Below are positions 1-5,157 of a DNA stretch of 6,329 nt, piece after piece. How positions within the stretch are numbered: position 1 is the stretch's first letter; each line of letters starts with the position of its first letter. The notes under the pieces are model-generated. The model worked only from the letters and a program-made list of their open reading frames with translations, was not told the DNA's origin and did no database searches. The position numbers and the translations under genes are program-made. Origin of the DNA: JAYEKL01 sp034660995 (GTDB taxonomy: Bacteria; Patescibacteriota; Minisyncoccia; JAHIHE01; JAGLIN01); the NCBI GenBank assembly GCA_034660995.1, contig JAYEKL010000002.1, positions 1-6,329 of the forward strand. Direction: 5' to 3'.

Positions 1-14
1 ATATTACGTACTCT

Positions 15-134
15 GTTGGCTCCATAGTCTCTTTAGAGCTGTGGAGCCTAAATGCAGGATTTTTTTTAAACCTCTTTTCATAAAGTTTGAAATCACAACA
101 GGCTCCACAGCCCTATCGGGACTATGGAGCCAAC
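15..134 (+). repeat. Family-1 composite palindromic element, copy 1
   Basis: A 120-bp element bounded by GTTGGCTCCATAGTC and its inverse GACTATGGAGCCAAC. It has a forward hairpin (18-48), an AT-rich core (49-100, beginning TAAATGCAGGATTTT and ending GAAATCACAACA) and a reverse-orientation hairpin (101-131). The forward hairpin has an altered loop (CTCTTTAGAG) compared with the usual CCGATAGG. The same arrangement recurs at 5039 and 6255, which defines the family. The two hairpins can also pair with each other, leaving the core as a loop. It lies just past the 3' end of the minus-strand HAD gene. No transposase is visible, so a non-autonomous MITE- or REP-like nature is inferred. Confidence 0.9.
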
Positions 135-144
135 GCTAATACTG

Positions 145-191
145 TTCGACTTTATGGAGAGCTCTGCGTACAACTTCTCCACAAGGTCGAA
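145..191. other. Two-tier imperfect hairpin downstream of HAD gene
   Basis: TTCGAC (145-150) pairs with GTCGAA (186-191), and TGGAGA (155-160) pairs with TCTCCA (176-181), separated by a symmetric 4x4 internal loop. It lies beyond the 3' end of the minus-strand HAD gene. There is no U-tract, so it is not a standard intrinsic terminator. An imperfect direct repeat, AAGGTCGAAGAATATT then AAGGTCAAAGAATATT with a 21-nt period, follows at 183-219. The function is unknown. Confidence 0.3.
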
Positions 192-220
192 GAATATTGT
201 AGAAAGGTCAAAGAATATTA

Positions 221-877
221 TTATGTCATTACATCTAAAATGTCTCCAATTTTATCTACAGCAACATCCGCGCCGGCTTCAAGAAGATTTTCTTTTTCTA
301 TTGTTTGCGCGATGCCAATAGCATAAATCCCAGATGTTTTTGCAATTTCCATATCCCTTACTCCGTCTCCGCAAAAAAAAGTCTGTTTTGTAAATTCTTC
401 TATTGGCAAATTTGCAAATTCTGCGAACTCTTCAATATGATCTGGACCTTTTATAATTTTATCTGAACCAAGAATTACAGAAAAACATTCTAATAAATTA
501 AATTTTTTTAATATTTTTTTAGAATTTTCGGTTTCACTGCCAGTACTTACAAAAAGAGAAATATTTTTATTATGTAGATGTTGTATAATAATTTCTGCCT
601 TTTCAAACATTAAGAAATCTTTTTTATTAACTATCTTAAAAAATTCATCAACTAATTCTTCTATATTAGTAAAGGAAATATGATTATTTTTTAATACTTG
701 TTGAAATTGAACCCCTAATGGAGTCCCTGCGGAATTCAAATAATATTTGTTTGAATCTTCAATATTAATTTTAAGTTTAAATTTTCTGTTCAAGACTTCA
801 AGAAACACTTTTGTATAAGTTGGCATAGTGTTGATAATAGTTCCATCAAGATCAAAAATTCCGTATTTATATTTCAT
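221..877 (-). CDS. HAD-superfamily hydrolase (phosphoglycolate phosphatase-like)
   Basis: A 218-residue soluble protein of the usual length for a HAD phosphatase with a helical cap. Motif I is FDLDGT at residues 8-13, with Asp9 the expected nucleophile and Asp11 the general acid/base. Motif II is the Ser/Thr in VSTGS (110-114). Lys143 in KGPDH is the likely motif III lysine. Motif IV is FFCGDGVRDME (167-177), whose acidic residues would bind Mg2+. Residues 17-90 form the cap, as in phosphoglycolate phosphatase and beta-phosphoglucomutase relatives. The substrate cannot be read from the sequence; a sugar phosphate would suit the polysaccharide setting, but that is inference. The ATG lies 8 codons before the catalytic Asp, as is typical, and no strong ribosome-binding site is visible. 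The gene is separated from upstream rfbC by the family-2 repeat and probably has its own transcript end. Confidence 0.87.
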   Translation of the reverse strand: MKYKYGIFDLDGTIINTMPTYTKVFLEVLNRKFKLKINIEDSNKYYLNSAGTPLGVQFQQVLKNNHISFTNIEELVDEFFKIVNKKDFLMFEKAEIIIQHLHNKNISLFVSTGSETENSKKILKKFNLLECFSVILGSDKIIKGPDHIEEFAEFANLPIEEFTKQTFFCGDGVRDMEIAKTSGIYAIGIAQTIEKENLLEAGADVAVDKIGDILDVMT

Positions 878-901
878 TTGCTTTTAGATTTTATGTAGGG
901 T

Positions 902-1013
902 CTGGTGATTTTCTTATAATTTCCCTCTAGAGAGGGGGTCGGGGGTGTGTTAAAAAGCTTGTTACACACCCCTTGCCCATCTCTAGAGGGGAATTATCGG
1001 TAAAAATCACCAG
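902..1013. repeat. Family-2 long inverted-repeat element, copy A
   Basis: The ends are CTGGTGATTTT (902-912) and its exact inverse AAAATCACCAG (1003-1013). Inside are nested inverted sequences: CCCTCT/AGAGGG near each side and a central GGGGTGTGT (942-950) paired with ACACACCCC (964-972) around AAGCTT. The whole 112 bp can form one long cruciform or RNA hairpin. The reverse complement matches copy B at 2123-2221 along nearly its whole length. It occupies the gap between rfbC and the HAD gene, both on the minus strand. It could act as a transcript end or processing site, but no U-tract follows it. Confidence 0.9.
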
Positions 1014-1038
1014 CCACTATGTAATTTAATAAAATGCA

Positions 1039-1602
1039 TTATAATTTGTCATAAACAAAATTATTATCAGCCTCATCAAGTGATTTATTCTGATCATCTT
1101 TTTCTGAAACAATGGGATTTTTAGTTGACCAGGAAATATTGATAGTTGGGTCGTTCCAACAAATTGCTCCTTCGTGTTCTGGAGAATATTCATCCGAGCT
1201 TTTATAGGAAATTTCCGCGTAATCACTAAGAACACAAAAGCCGTGCGCAAATCCAACTGGAATATAAAGCATTTTTTTGTTTTCTGCAGATAAAACTTCT
1301 CCAACCCATTTTCCAAAAGTAGGTGAGCCCTTTCTAATATCAACTGCAACATCAAAAAATTCACCGCTTATACATCTAACAAGCTTTGCTTGAGCTTTAG
1401 GAAGTTTTTGATAATGCAGCCCTCTTAAAACTCCTTTAATTGATTTGGAATGATTATCTTGCGCAAAATTGTCTTTGATTCCAAAATTAGCAAATTCTGA
1501 ATATTTATAATTTTCCAAAAAAAATCCTCTTTTGTCCGCAAAAACTTTTGGCTCAATAAGAACAACTTCTGGGATCTCAAGTTTTTTAAATTCAAATGGC
1601 AT
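1039..1602 (-). CDS. rfbC: dTDP-4-dehydrorhamnose 3,5-epimerase
   Basis: A 187-residue cupin enzyme, full length for RfbC/RmlC (about 180-190). It converts dTDP-4-dehydro-6-deoxy-D-glucose to the L-lyxo form, the third step of dTDP-L-rhamnose synthesis. Recognised segments in order are FADKRGFFLE (21-30), NHSKSIKGVLRGLHYQ (50-65) with catalytic His63 and substrate-binding Arg60, FFDVAVDIRKGSPTFGKW (82-99), the cupin stretch YIPVGFAHGF (113-122) with His120, the conserved Tyr133 region, and SEKDD (166-170) carrying the Asp that pairs with the catalytic His. The ATG at 1602 fits the usual MPFxFxKLEIPxV start. No rfbA, rfbB or rfbD lies in the window, so the rest of the pathway must be elsewhere or absent. 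The leader holds AAGTTAA tandem heptamers rather than a clear ribosome-binding site. Confidence 0.96.
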   Translation of the reverse strand: MPFEFKKLEIPEVVLIEPKVFADKRGFFLENYKYSEFANFGIKDNFAQDNHSKSIKGVLRGLHYQKLPKAQAKLVRCISGEFFDVAVDIRKGSPTFGKWVGEVLSAENKKMLYIPVGFAHGFCVLSDYAEISYKSSDEYSPEHEGAICWNDPTINISWSTKNPIVSEKDDQNKSLDEADNNFVYDKL

Positions 1603-1608
1603 AGGCGT

Positions 1609-1628
1609 AAGTTAAAAGTTAAAGTTTA
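1609..1628. repeat. Short tandem heptamers in the rfbC leader
   Basis: AAGTTAA at 1609-1615 and 1616-1622 is followed by the partial copy AGTTTA. It begins 6 bp upstream of the minus-strand rfbC start, where a ribosome-binding site would be expected. It resembles in style the AACAATTT octamers before galU. It could change leader length by slippage, which is inference. Confidence 0.55.
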
Positions 1629-1640
1629 TAAAATCTCCTG

Positions 1641-1678
1641 ATAGCCTGTTTCCATGCTATAGCATGGAAACAGGCTAT
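1641..1678. repeat. Perfect 38-bp palindrome at the 3' end of the membrane-protein gene
   Basis: ATAGCCTGTTTCCATGCTA is followed directly by its exact reverse complement; all 19 base pairs match, centred between 1659 and 1660. The minus-strand stop codon TAG (1675-1677) lies inside the right arm, so the palindrome supplies the end of the membrane-protein gene. It also sits between that gene and rfbC on the same strand. No U-tract follows on either strand, so it is a poor classical terminator. It may act as an mRNA-stabilising or processing hairpin, or be an inserted repeat. Confidence 0.9.
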
Positions 1679-2061
1679 TGGGTATATTTCTTAATTTTTG
1701 CTGATCTTTTTTTATAAACTGAGAAAAACAACGCAAGTCCCAAAGTATCCATAATAATATCTTGGGTTATATCAAATTTAGTTTCTTTAAAAAGATTTAT
1801 AAGAAATTCTCTTTCTGATAAATTTGCTATTGTTATCTCAAAAAATTCCCAGCTAATAAAAATCAAGAATGACAAAGCTATAGTTTTTTTAAAATTATTT
1901 TTGCAAATCGTAAATATAATAGCTGTAATTATTATTCCAGCGACAAAATGAGTTGGAACATCTATCCAATGTAATTTTGTGTTTCCTGTATAAGCTGCAA
2001 AAGTAATAAATATTGACAAAAAAAGCCAAACCAGCAAAATATGAATAATATACTTTTTCAT
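1675..2061 (-). CDS. Small multi-pass membrane protein, VanZ/DUF2238-like
   Basis: A 128-residue hydrophobic protein with an N-terminal helix (about 4-24) and further membrane segments near 37-53, 58-78 and 103-116; the C terminus (117-128) is Lys-rich. Conserved-looking polar residues within or beside the helices are WIDVPTHF (32-39), SWEFFE (70-75) and FDITQDIIMDTLG (96-108). This His, Glu and Asp-x-x-x-Asp pattern ending in DTLG resembles the VanZ and YjdF/DUF2238 groups of integral membrane proteins, whose biochemical activity is not well established. The assignment is at family level only. It is upstream of rfbC on the same strand with a gap of about 72 bp, so they may be co-transcribed. 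The stop codon lies inside a perfect 38-bp palindrome, so the last residues may differ from relatives. Confidence 0.75.
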   Translation of the reverse strand: MKKYIIHILLVWLFLSIFITFAAYTGNTKLHWIDVPTHFVAGIIITAIIFTICKNNFKKTIALSFLIFISWEFFEITIANLSEREFLINLFKETKFDITQDIIMDTLGLALFFSVYKKRSAKIKKYTQ

Positions 2062-2122
2062 TTATAAGTTTAAGAGTTGAATAAATTTTAATTGTGAAAT
2101 GCGACTATTCGTAATTAGGGGT

Positions 2123-2221
2123 TGGTGATTTTTACCGATCATTCCCCTCTTGAGAGGGGCAAGGGGTGTGTAACAAGCCTTTTAACACACCCCCAACCCC
2201 CTCTCAAGAGGGGAATTATAA
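2123..2221. repeat. Family-2 long inverted-repeat element, copy B (one end lost)
   Basis: It begins TTGGTGATTTTTACCGAT and runs through CCCCTCTTGAGAGGGG, AAGGGGTGTGTAACAAGC, AACACACCCCCAACCCC and CTCTCAAGAGGGGAATTATAA. This matches the reverse complement of copy A (902-1013). The expected terminal AAAATCACCA is missing after 2221, where unrelated sequence (CTAGATAAC) begins. It lies in the divergent intergenic region, directly upstream of a predicted promoter for GT-A1. It may insulate the two divergent transcription units. Confidence 0.88.
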
Positions 2222-2230
2222 CTAGATAAC

Positions 2231-2262
2231 TTGATATATAACTGCTTATACACTATTATAAT
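2231..2262 (+). promoter_or_regulatory. Putative sigma70-type promoter for the glycosyltransferase operon
   Basis: TTGATA (2231-2236) lies 17 bp before TATTAT (2254-2259), overlapped by TATAAT (2257-2262). Initiation near 2268 would leave a leader of about 35 nt before the GT-A1 ATG. The region is very AT-rich, so chance matches are likely. Its position between divergent genes, just outside the family-2 repeat, supports it. Confidence 0.45.
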
Positions 2263-2301
2263 ATATAGAGACTAAAAAGCAATAAGATATTATAAAACAC
2301 T

Positions 2302-3564
2302 ATGCAAAATTTTCCAATAGTTACAATTAGCTTAATAAATTATAATGGCAAGAAGTTTGTTTTTCAAGCAATTGAATCGGCAGTTAACCAAAATTATCCA
2401 AATTTAGAGATAATCTTGATTGATAACGATTCTACTGATGGAACAAGAGAAGAGATAGAAAAAAAAATTCCGGAATGGGAAGGGAGAAGAAAAAATATCA
2501 CGCATCGTTGGCTCCATAGTCCCGATAGGGCTGTGGAGCCTAAGTGCGAATTACAAAAAGGCTCCACAGCCTTACAGGACTATGGAGCCAACAAAGGCTC
2601 CACAGCCTTACAGGACTATGGAGCCAACAAAGAGTATGGAGCTAACAGTATTAAATACATTAAAAATAAAGAAAATGCTGGGTTTGGTCGTCCACACAAT
2701 GAAGCAATGAGAATAATGAAAGGAGATTTTATTCTACTTTTAAACTACGATGCGATACTAAAACCAAACTACATTGAGAATGTTCTTAAGCCTTTTTGTG
2801 ATGAAAAAGTCGGATCAGTACAGGGAAAACTTCTGCGATATAATTTTGATAAAAACGAGTTATATAGAAAAAAAGAAAATCCAGAGCTAAATGTGATTGA
2901 TACGGTGGGGTTTAAAATGCTTAAAAACAGAAGAATCGTTTGTATTGAGCAAGGTCAGCTAGACACAGGTCAGTCCGAAGAAGAAAAAGAGATTTTCGGA
3001 GCGGACGGCGCCGTTCCCGTCTATAGAAAAGAGGCGTTAGAAGATGTAAAATTACCAATAATAGAAATTCAAAATTCAAAATTCAATCCGCCAGCTGGCG
3101 GACAAAATTCATTGTATGAGTATTTTGACGAAAATTTCTTTATGTATAAAGAAGATGTTGATTTGGCATGGCGTTTTAGGCTTGCTGGGTGGAAAGCAGT
3201 CTATACTCCTAAGGCAGTTGCATATCACGGACGAGGATCGGGAGATAGTATGGCAAAAAACTATATTGATATTATCAAGGAAAGAAGAAAAATAAATAAT
3301 TTTGCAAAATATCTATCTTTTAAGCATCAAAGACTGATGCAAATAAAAAACGATTTTCCAATTTTGCTGTTTACAAAGCACTTTCCTTGGTTTATTATAA
3401 AAGAAGTAGGCGCTTGGGCATATATGGCTGTTTTTGAGCGATTTTTGTTCAAAGTAATAAAAGATTTTTATCACGATATTCCTATTTTCCTTAAAAAAAG
3501 AAAAATGGTAATGGCGAAAAAGAGAATTAGTGTGAAGGAAATGGAGAAGTGGTTTTTAAATTAA
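2302..3564 (+). CDS. GT2-family glycosyltransferase with two in-frame repeat insertions (GT-A1)
   Basis: A 420-residue family-2 glycosyltransferase of the rhamnosyltransferase-like (COG1216) type, probably cytoplasmic and peripheral to the membrane, transferring a nucleotide-activated sugar to a glycan. The GT-A core shows VTISLINYNG (7-16), the nucleotide-binding DNDSTDG (41-47), NKENAGFGRPHNEAM (122-136), LLNYDAIL (146-153) in the DxD position (usually NPD or NAD), FGADGAVPVYRKEAL (232-246) and the acceptor-side FDENFFMYKEDVDLAWR (275-291). Residues 311 onward form a basic, partly hydrophobic C-terminal tail. Two stretches look foreign: about residues 69-116, encoded by a family-1 repeat, and about 255-270, encoded by AAATTCA repeats around a palindrome. 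Both keep frame and sit between conserved blocks, so the enzyme may still fold. Without them the length would be about 355. The donor sugar is unknown. It starts the plus-strand operon; no Shine-Dalgarno sequence is visible. Confidence 0.92.
   Translation: MQNFPIVTISLINYNGKKFVFQAIESAVNQNYPNLEIILIDNDSTDGTREEIEKKIPEWEGRRKNITHRWLHSPDRAVEPKCELQKGSTALQDYGANKGSTALQDYGANKEYGANSIKYIKNKENAGFGRPHNEAMRIMKGDFILLLNYDAILKPNYIENVLKPFCDEKVGSVQGKLLRYNFDKNELYRKKENPELNVIDTVGFKMLKNRRIVCIEQGQLDTGQSEEEKEIFGADGAVPVYRKEALEDVKLPIIEIQNSKFNPPAGGQNSLYEYFDENFFMYKEDVDLAWRFRLAGWKAVYTPKAVAYHGRGSGDSMAKNYIDIIKERRKINNFAKYLSFKHQRLMQIKNDFPILLFTKHFPWFIIKEVGAWAYMAVFERFLFKVIKDFYHDIPIFLKKRKMVMAKKRISVKEMEKWFLN
2507..2646 (+). repeat. 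Family-1 element embedded in frame in GT-A1
   Basis: A forward hairpin (2510-2540), a shortened core (2541-2559, TAAGTGCGAATTACAAAAA) and two reverse hairpins (2560-2589 and 2596-2625) repeat with a 36-bp period. A half copy, TATGGAGCTAAC, ends at 2646. The core keeps only the two ends of the 51-52 nt core seen at 49-100 and 5073-5123. Reverse units are 30 nt rather than 31, and the 36-bp period is 12 codons, giving two identical GSTALQDYGANK peptides. The element lies between conserved glycosyltransferase blocks. Confidence 0.93.
3065..3111 (+). repeat. Heptamer repeats plus 16-bp palindrome, in frame in GT-A1
   Basis: Three tandem AAATTCA units (3065-3085) lead into the perfect palindrome TCCGCCAGCTGGCGGA (3087-3102), followed by another AAATTCA (3105-3111). 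Read in frame it encodes EIQNSKFNPPAGGQNS, low-complexity sequence between the VYRKEALEDVKLP block and the EYFDENFFMY block. The three heptamers make 21 nt, exactly seven codons. The GC-rich palindrome contrasts with the surrounding AT-rich gene. Confidence 0.85.
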
Positions 3565-3595
3565 ATTGTTAAATTGTTGTATTGTTCTATTGTTA
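3565..3595 (+). repeat. Left inverted-repeat arm of the four-helix-bundle cassette
   Basis: The arm starts ATTGTTAAATTGTTGTATTG and ends TTCTATTGTTA. Its reverse complement matches 3984-4014 at 29 of 31 positions. It begins immediately after the GT-A1 TAA codon (3562-3564). In plus-strand RNA, one difference becomes a G-U pair, so 30 of 31 positions could pair. Confidence 0.88.
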
Positions 3596-3608
3596 ACATT
3601 ATTAGAGT

Positions 3609-3986
3609 ATGGAAAAGAAATTTTTGAAACTTAATAATTTAGATGCATATAAGATTTCTTTTCATTTGTCCAATTATATTTGGGATATAATAATGAATTG
3701 GGACTATTTTACGAAAGACACTATTGGCAAGCAATTTGTAAGATCGATTGATTCAATTTCAGCCAATATCGCGGAAGGATTTGGAAGGTATAATAAAAAG
3801 GATAAAATAAAATTTTACAGATACAGTTTTGGTTCGCTCAAAGAATCATTAGACTGGAACGAGAAAGCAAGAATAAGAAAACTTTTAACAGATAAGCAAT
3901 ACGAACACATTTTAAAAGAATTGCAAAAATTGCCCAAAGAACTTAACTGGCTTATAAAGTTTACCAACGATAAATTGGCAATATAG
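3609..3986 (+). CDS. Four-helix-bundle protein (23S rRNA intervening-sequence family)
   Basis: A 125-residue, mostly helical, basic protein with no signal peptide. The family signature is clear: QFVRSIDSISANIAEGFGR (42-60), followed by KIKFYRYSFGSLKES (67-81), corresponding to the conserved S-I-x-x-N-I-A-E-G and GS-x-x-E motifs of the S23/four-helix-bundle family. The length matches the usual 115-130. The family's molecular function is not established; members were first seen inside rRNA intervening sequences and are also common as stand-alone genes in environmental bacteria. The ATG at 3609 starts 13 bases after the left inverted repeat, and the TAG stop lies in the right one. Gaps to the flanking glycosyltransferases are 44 and 35 bp, so it is probably co-transcribed with them, although a direct role in glycan synthesis is not expected. 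Confidence 0.9.
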   Translation: MEKKFLKLNNLDAYKISFHLSNYIWDIIMNWDYFTKDTIGKQFVRSIDSISANIAEGFGRYNKKDKIKFYRYSFGSLKESLDWNEKARIRKLLTDKQYEHILKELQKLPKELNWLIKFTNDKLAI

Positions 3987-4014
3987 CAATACAACAATAC
4001 AACAATTTAACAAT
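3984..4014 (+). repeat. Right inverted-repeat arm of the four-helix-bundle cassette
   Basis: It starts TAGCAATACAACAATACAAC and ends AATTTAACAAT, and is the inverse of 3565-3595 at 29 of 31 positions. Its first three bases are the TAG stop of the four-helix-bundle gene. Its last part merges into the TTTAACAATAGAATCT leader of GT-A2. Confidence 0.88.
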
Positions 4015-4021
4015 AGAATCT
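4006..4021 (+). promoter_or_regulatory. Repeat-derived start context of GT-A2
   Basis: TTTAACAATAGAATCT directly precedes ATGAAA. Nearly the same string precedes the galU start (5277-5293) and an ATGAAA at 6225. There is no purine-rich Shine-Dalgarno sequence. The shared sequence may itself act as a translation leader or simply be a repeat. Confidence 0.5.
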
Positions 4022-4849
4022 ATGAAACTATCCGTCATTATCAATCATTATCGTACTCCAGAAATATTAAAGATATGTTTGCGTTCTATAAAGGAAAACT
4101 TAAAGGATGTTGATTTTAGTTGGGAATTGATCGTAACTGATGGGGCAACAATTGAAAAAACAACAGAAATGATGGAAGATTATTTTTCTGATGTGATTTT
4201 TATCACTTTCGAAAAAAATATAGGATTTGGAAAATTAGTAAATACTGCCATTGAAAGATCAAAAGGAGAATATCTTTTTATAATAAATGCTGATATAATA
4301 GTAGAAAAGAAGAGAGCTATTGAAAAAATGCTAGAATATATAGAAAAGAGAGAAGATGTTGGAATGGTTGGTCCAAAACTTCTTAATGTTAATGATACAA
4401 TCCAACAATCCTGTTTTAGATTTTATACTCCTTTAACGGTAATTTGCAGAAGAACAGCTTTAGGAAAAACATTTTTTGGAAAAAAGATTCTAAATCGTTT
4501 TTTAATGAACGATGTTTTTAACAAGGAGAGTATAGTTGACCCAATTCCTGTTGATTGGTTGATGGGTTCAGCAATGATGGTCAGAAAATCTGATCTTAAA
4601 AAAGTTGGAGTTTTTGATGAAGATTTTTTTATGTACTTTGAAGATGTTGATTGGGCAAGACGTTTTTGGGAAAATAAATTAAAAGTTATCTACTTTCCGA
4701 ATTCTCAAATGTATCATTATCACTTTCAATCAAGCAAGAAAAAAACTTTATTTGACTCGCTCCTATCAAAATATGCCCGCATCCACATAAAAAGCGCGTT
4801 GAAATATTTTATGAAATATAAATTTAAGAATGTGAAATATGGACTTTAG
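4022..4849 (+). CDS. GT2-family glycosyltransferase (GT-A2)
   Basis: A 275-residue family-2 glycosyltransferase, close to the usual length for the rhamnosyltransferase-like COG1216 group and free of repeat insertions. The order of motifs is LSVIINHYRTPE (3-14), ELIVTDGA (35-42) in the nucleotide-binding region, FEKNIGFGKLVNTAI (63-77), LFIINADIIVE (85-95) with the metal-binding NAD triplet (89-91), VGMVGPKLLN (113-122), PVDWLMGSAMMVRKSDLKKV (176-195), and FDEDFFMYFEDVDWARR (198-214) carrying the conserved E-D-x-D. A Tyr/His-rich YHYHFQSS (231-238) follows, then a basic helical tail. It probably adds one sugar to a cytoplasmic lipid-linked glycan; donor and acceptor are unknown. The start is supported by the MKLSVIIN beginning typical of the fold. 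It lies 35 bp after the four-helix-bundle gene on the same strand. Confidence 0.94.
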   Translation: MKLSVIINHYRTPEILKICLRSIKENLKDVDFSWELIVTDGATIEKTTEMMEDYFSDVIFITFEKNIGFGKLVNTAIERSKGEYLFIINADIIVEKKRAIEKMLEYIEKREDVGMVGPKLLNVNDTIQQSCFRFYTPLTVICRRTALGKTFFGKKILNRFLMNDVFNKESIVDPIPVDWLMGSAMMVRKSDLKKVGVFDEDFFMYFEDVDWARRFWENKLKVIYFPNSQMYHYHFQSSKKKTLFDSLLSKYARIHIKSALKYFMKYKFKNVKYGL

Positions 4850-4880
4850 AAATGTTTAAATATCAATAACCGATTCTGCC

Positions 4881-4991
4881 CCGTCAGAGTCTCCGATAAT
4901 TTTGCTCCGTCAGAGTCTCCGATAGAGACTCTGACGAGAAAACGGGATGAATGAGATTTCCGTCAGAGTCCTCTGCAGAGAGACTCTGACG
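4881..4991. repeat. Family-3 hairpin cluster (CGTCAGAGTC repeats)
   Basis: It contains a half unit, CCGTCAGAGTCTCCGATA (4881-4898); a full hairpin at 4908-4936, with CGTCAGAGTCTC pairing perfectly over 12 bp around the loop CGATA; and a variant hairpin at 4961-4991 with ten matching outer pairs and a CTCTGCAGAG centre. Flanks such as ATTTTGCTCCG and CGAGGCAAAAT are also inverted copies. The CGATA loop is the same as in family 1, although the stems differ. It lies 31 bp after the GT-A2 stop and could mark the transcript end, but no U-tract follows. Confidence 0.88.
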
Positions 4992-5038
4992 AGGCAAAAT
5001 GATGAAATGTCAAATAAGATACAATAACCAATCAATCT

Positions 5039-5157
5039 GTTGGCTCCATAGTCCCGATAGGGCTGTGGAGCCTAAATGCAAGATTTTTTTGAATCTCTTT
5101 TTATAAAGTTTGAAATCACAAAAGGCTCCACAGCCCTATCGGGACTATGGAGCCAAC
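5039..5157 (+). repeat. Family-1 composite palindromic element, copy 2
   Basis: A 119-bp intact copy with a forward hairpin 5042-5072 (13-bp stem including two G-T positions, loop CGATA), a core 5073-5123 and a reverse hairpin 5124-5154. The outer GTTGGCTCC and GGAGCCAAC are perfect inverses. It matches copy 1 throughout the core, with a few substitutions and one fewer T in the T-run. Together with the adjoining tandem hairpins and the family-3 cluster it fills most of the 4850-5293 gap. I see no gene in that gap. Confidence 0.93.

Larger units (their letters stand above)
3565..4014 (+). mobile_element. Putative IVS-like cassette: four-helix-bundle gene within 31-bp inverted repeats
   Basis: A 450-bp unit bounded by inverted repeats at 3565-3595 and 3984-4014, enclosing one gene. 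It begins one base after the GT-A1 stop codon and ends 7 bases before the GT-A2 ATG. Four-helix-bundle proteins of this family were first described from intervening sequences in bacterial 23S rRNA, where an ORF sits between complementary ends. This unit has the same architecture but lies inside a protein operon. Mobility is inferred from the architecture alone; no recombinase and no target-site duplication is evident. Confidence 0.5.

Noticed and set aside
18..67. Family-1 forward hairpin plus T-run as an intrinsic terminator
   Set aside because: The T-run begins about 12 nt after the stem rather than directly next to it, and the unit occurs inside a coding sequence in shortened form. It is better explained as a repeat, although some termination activity is not excluded.
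87..326. Plus-strand ORFs at 87-326 and 124-321
   Set aside because: Both begin in the family-1 repeat and run antisense into the well-supported HAD gene. They show no family motif and have no leader.
1026..1364. 112-codon minus-strand ORF overlapping rfbC
   Set aside because: It is a shifted frame of rfbC, which has complete conserved motifs.
2302..3564. GT-A1 as a pseudogene because of its inserts
   Set aside because: The frame is open over 420 codons, both inserts keep frame, and all core glycosyltransferase motifs remain.
3815..3997. Minus-strand ORF opposite the four-helix-bundle gene
   Set aside because: It is an antisense shadow with no motif; the sense gene has a clear family signature.
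3565..4014. True 23S rRNA intervening sequence
   Set aside because: The flanks are protein-coding glycosyltransferase genes, with no rRNA sequence. Only the architecture and protein family are similar.
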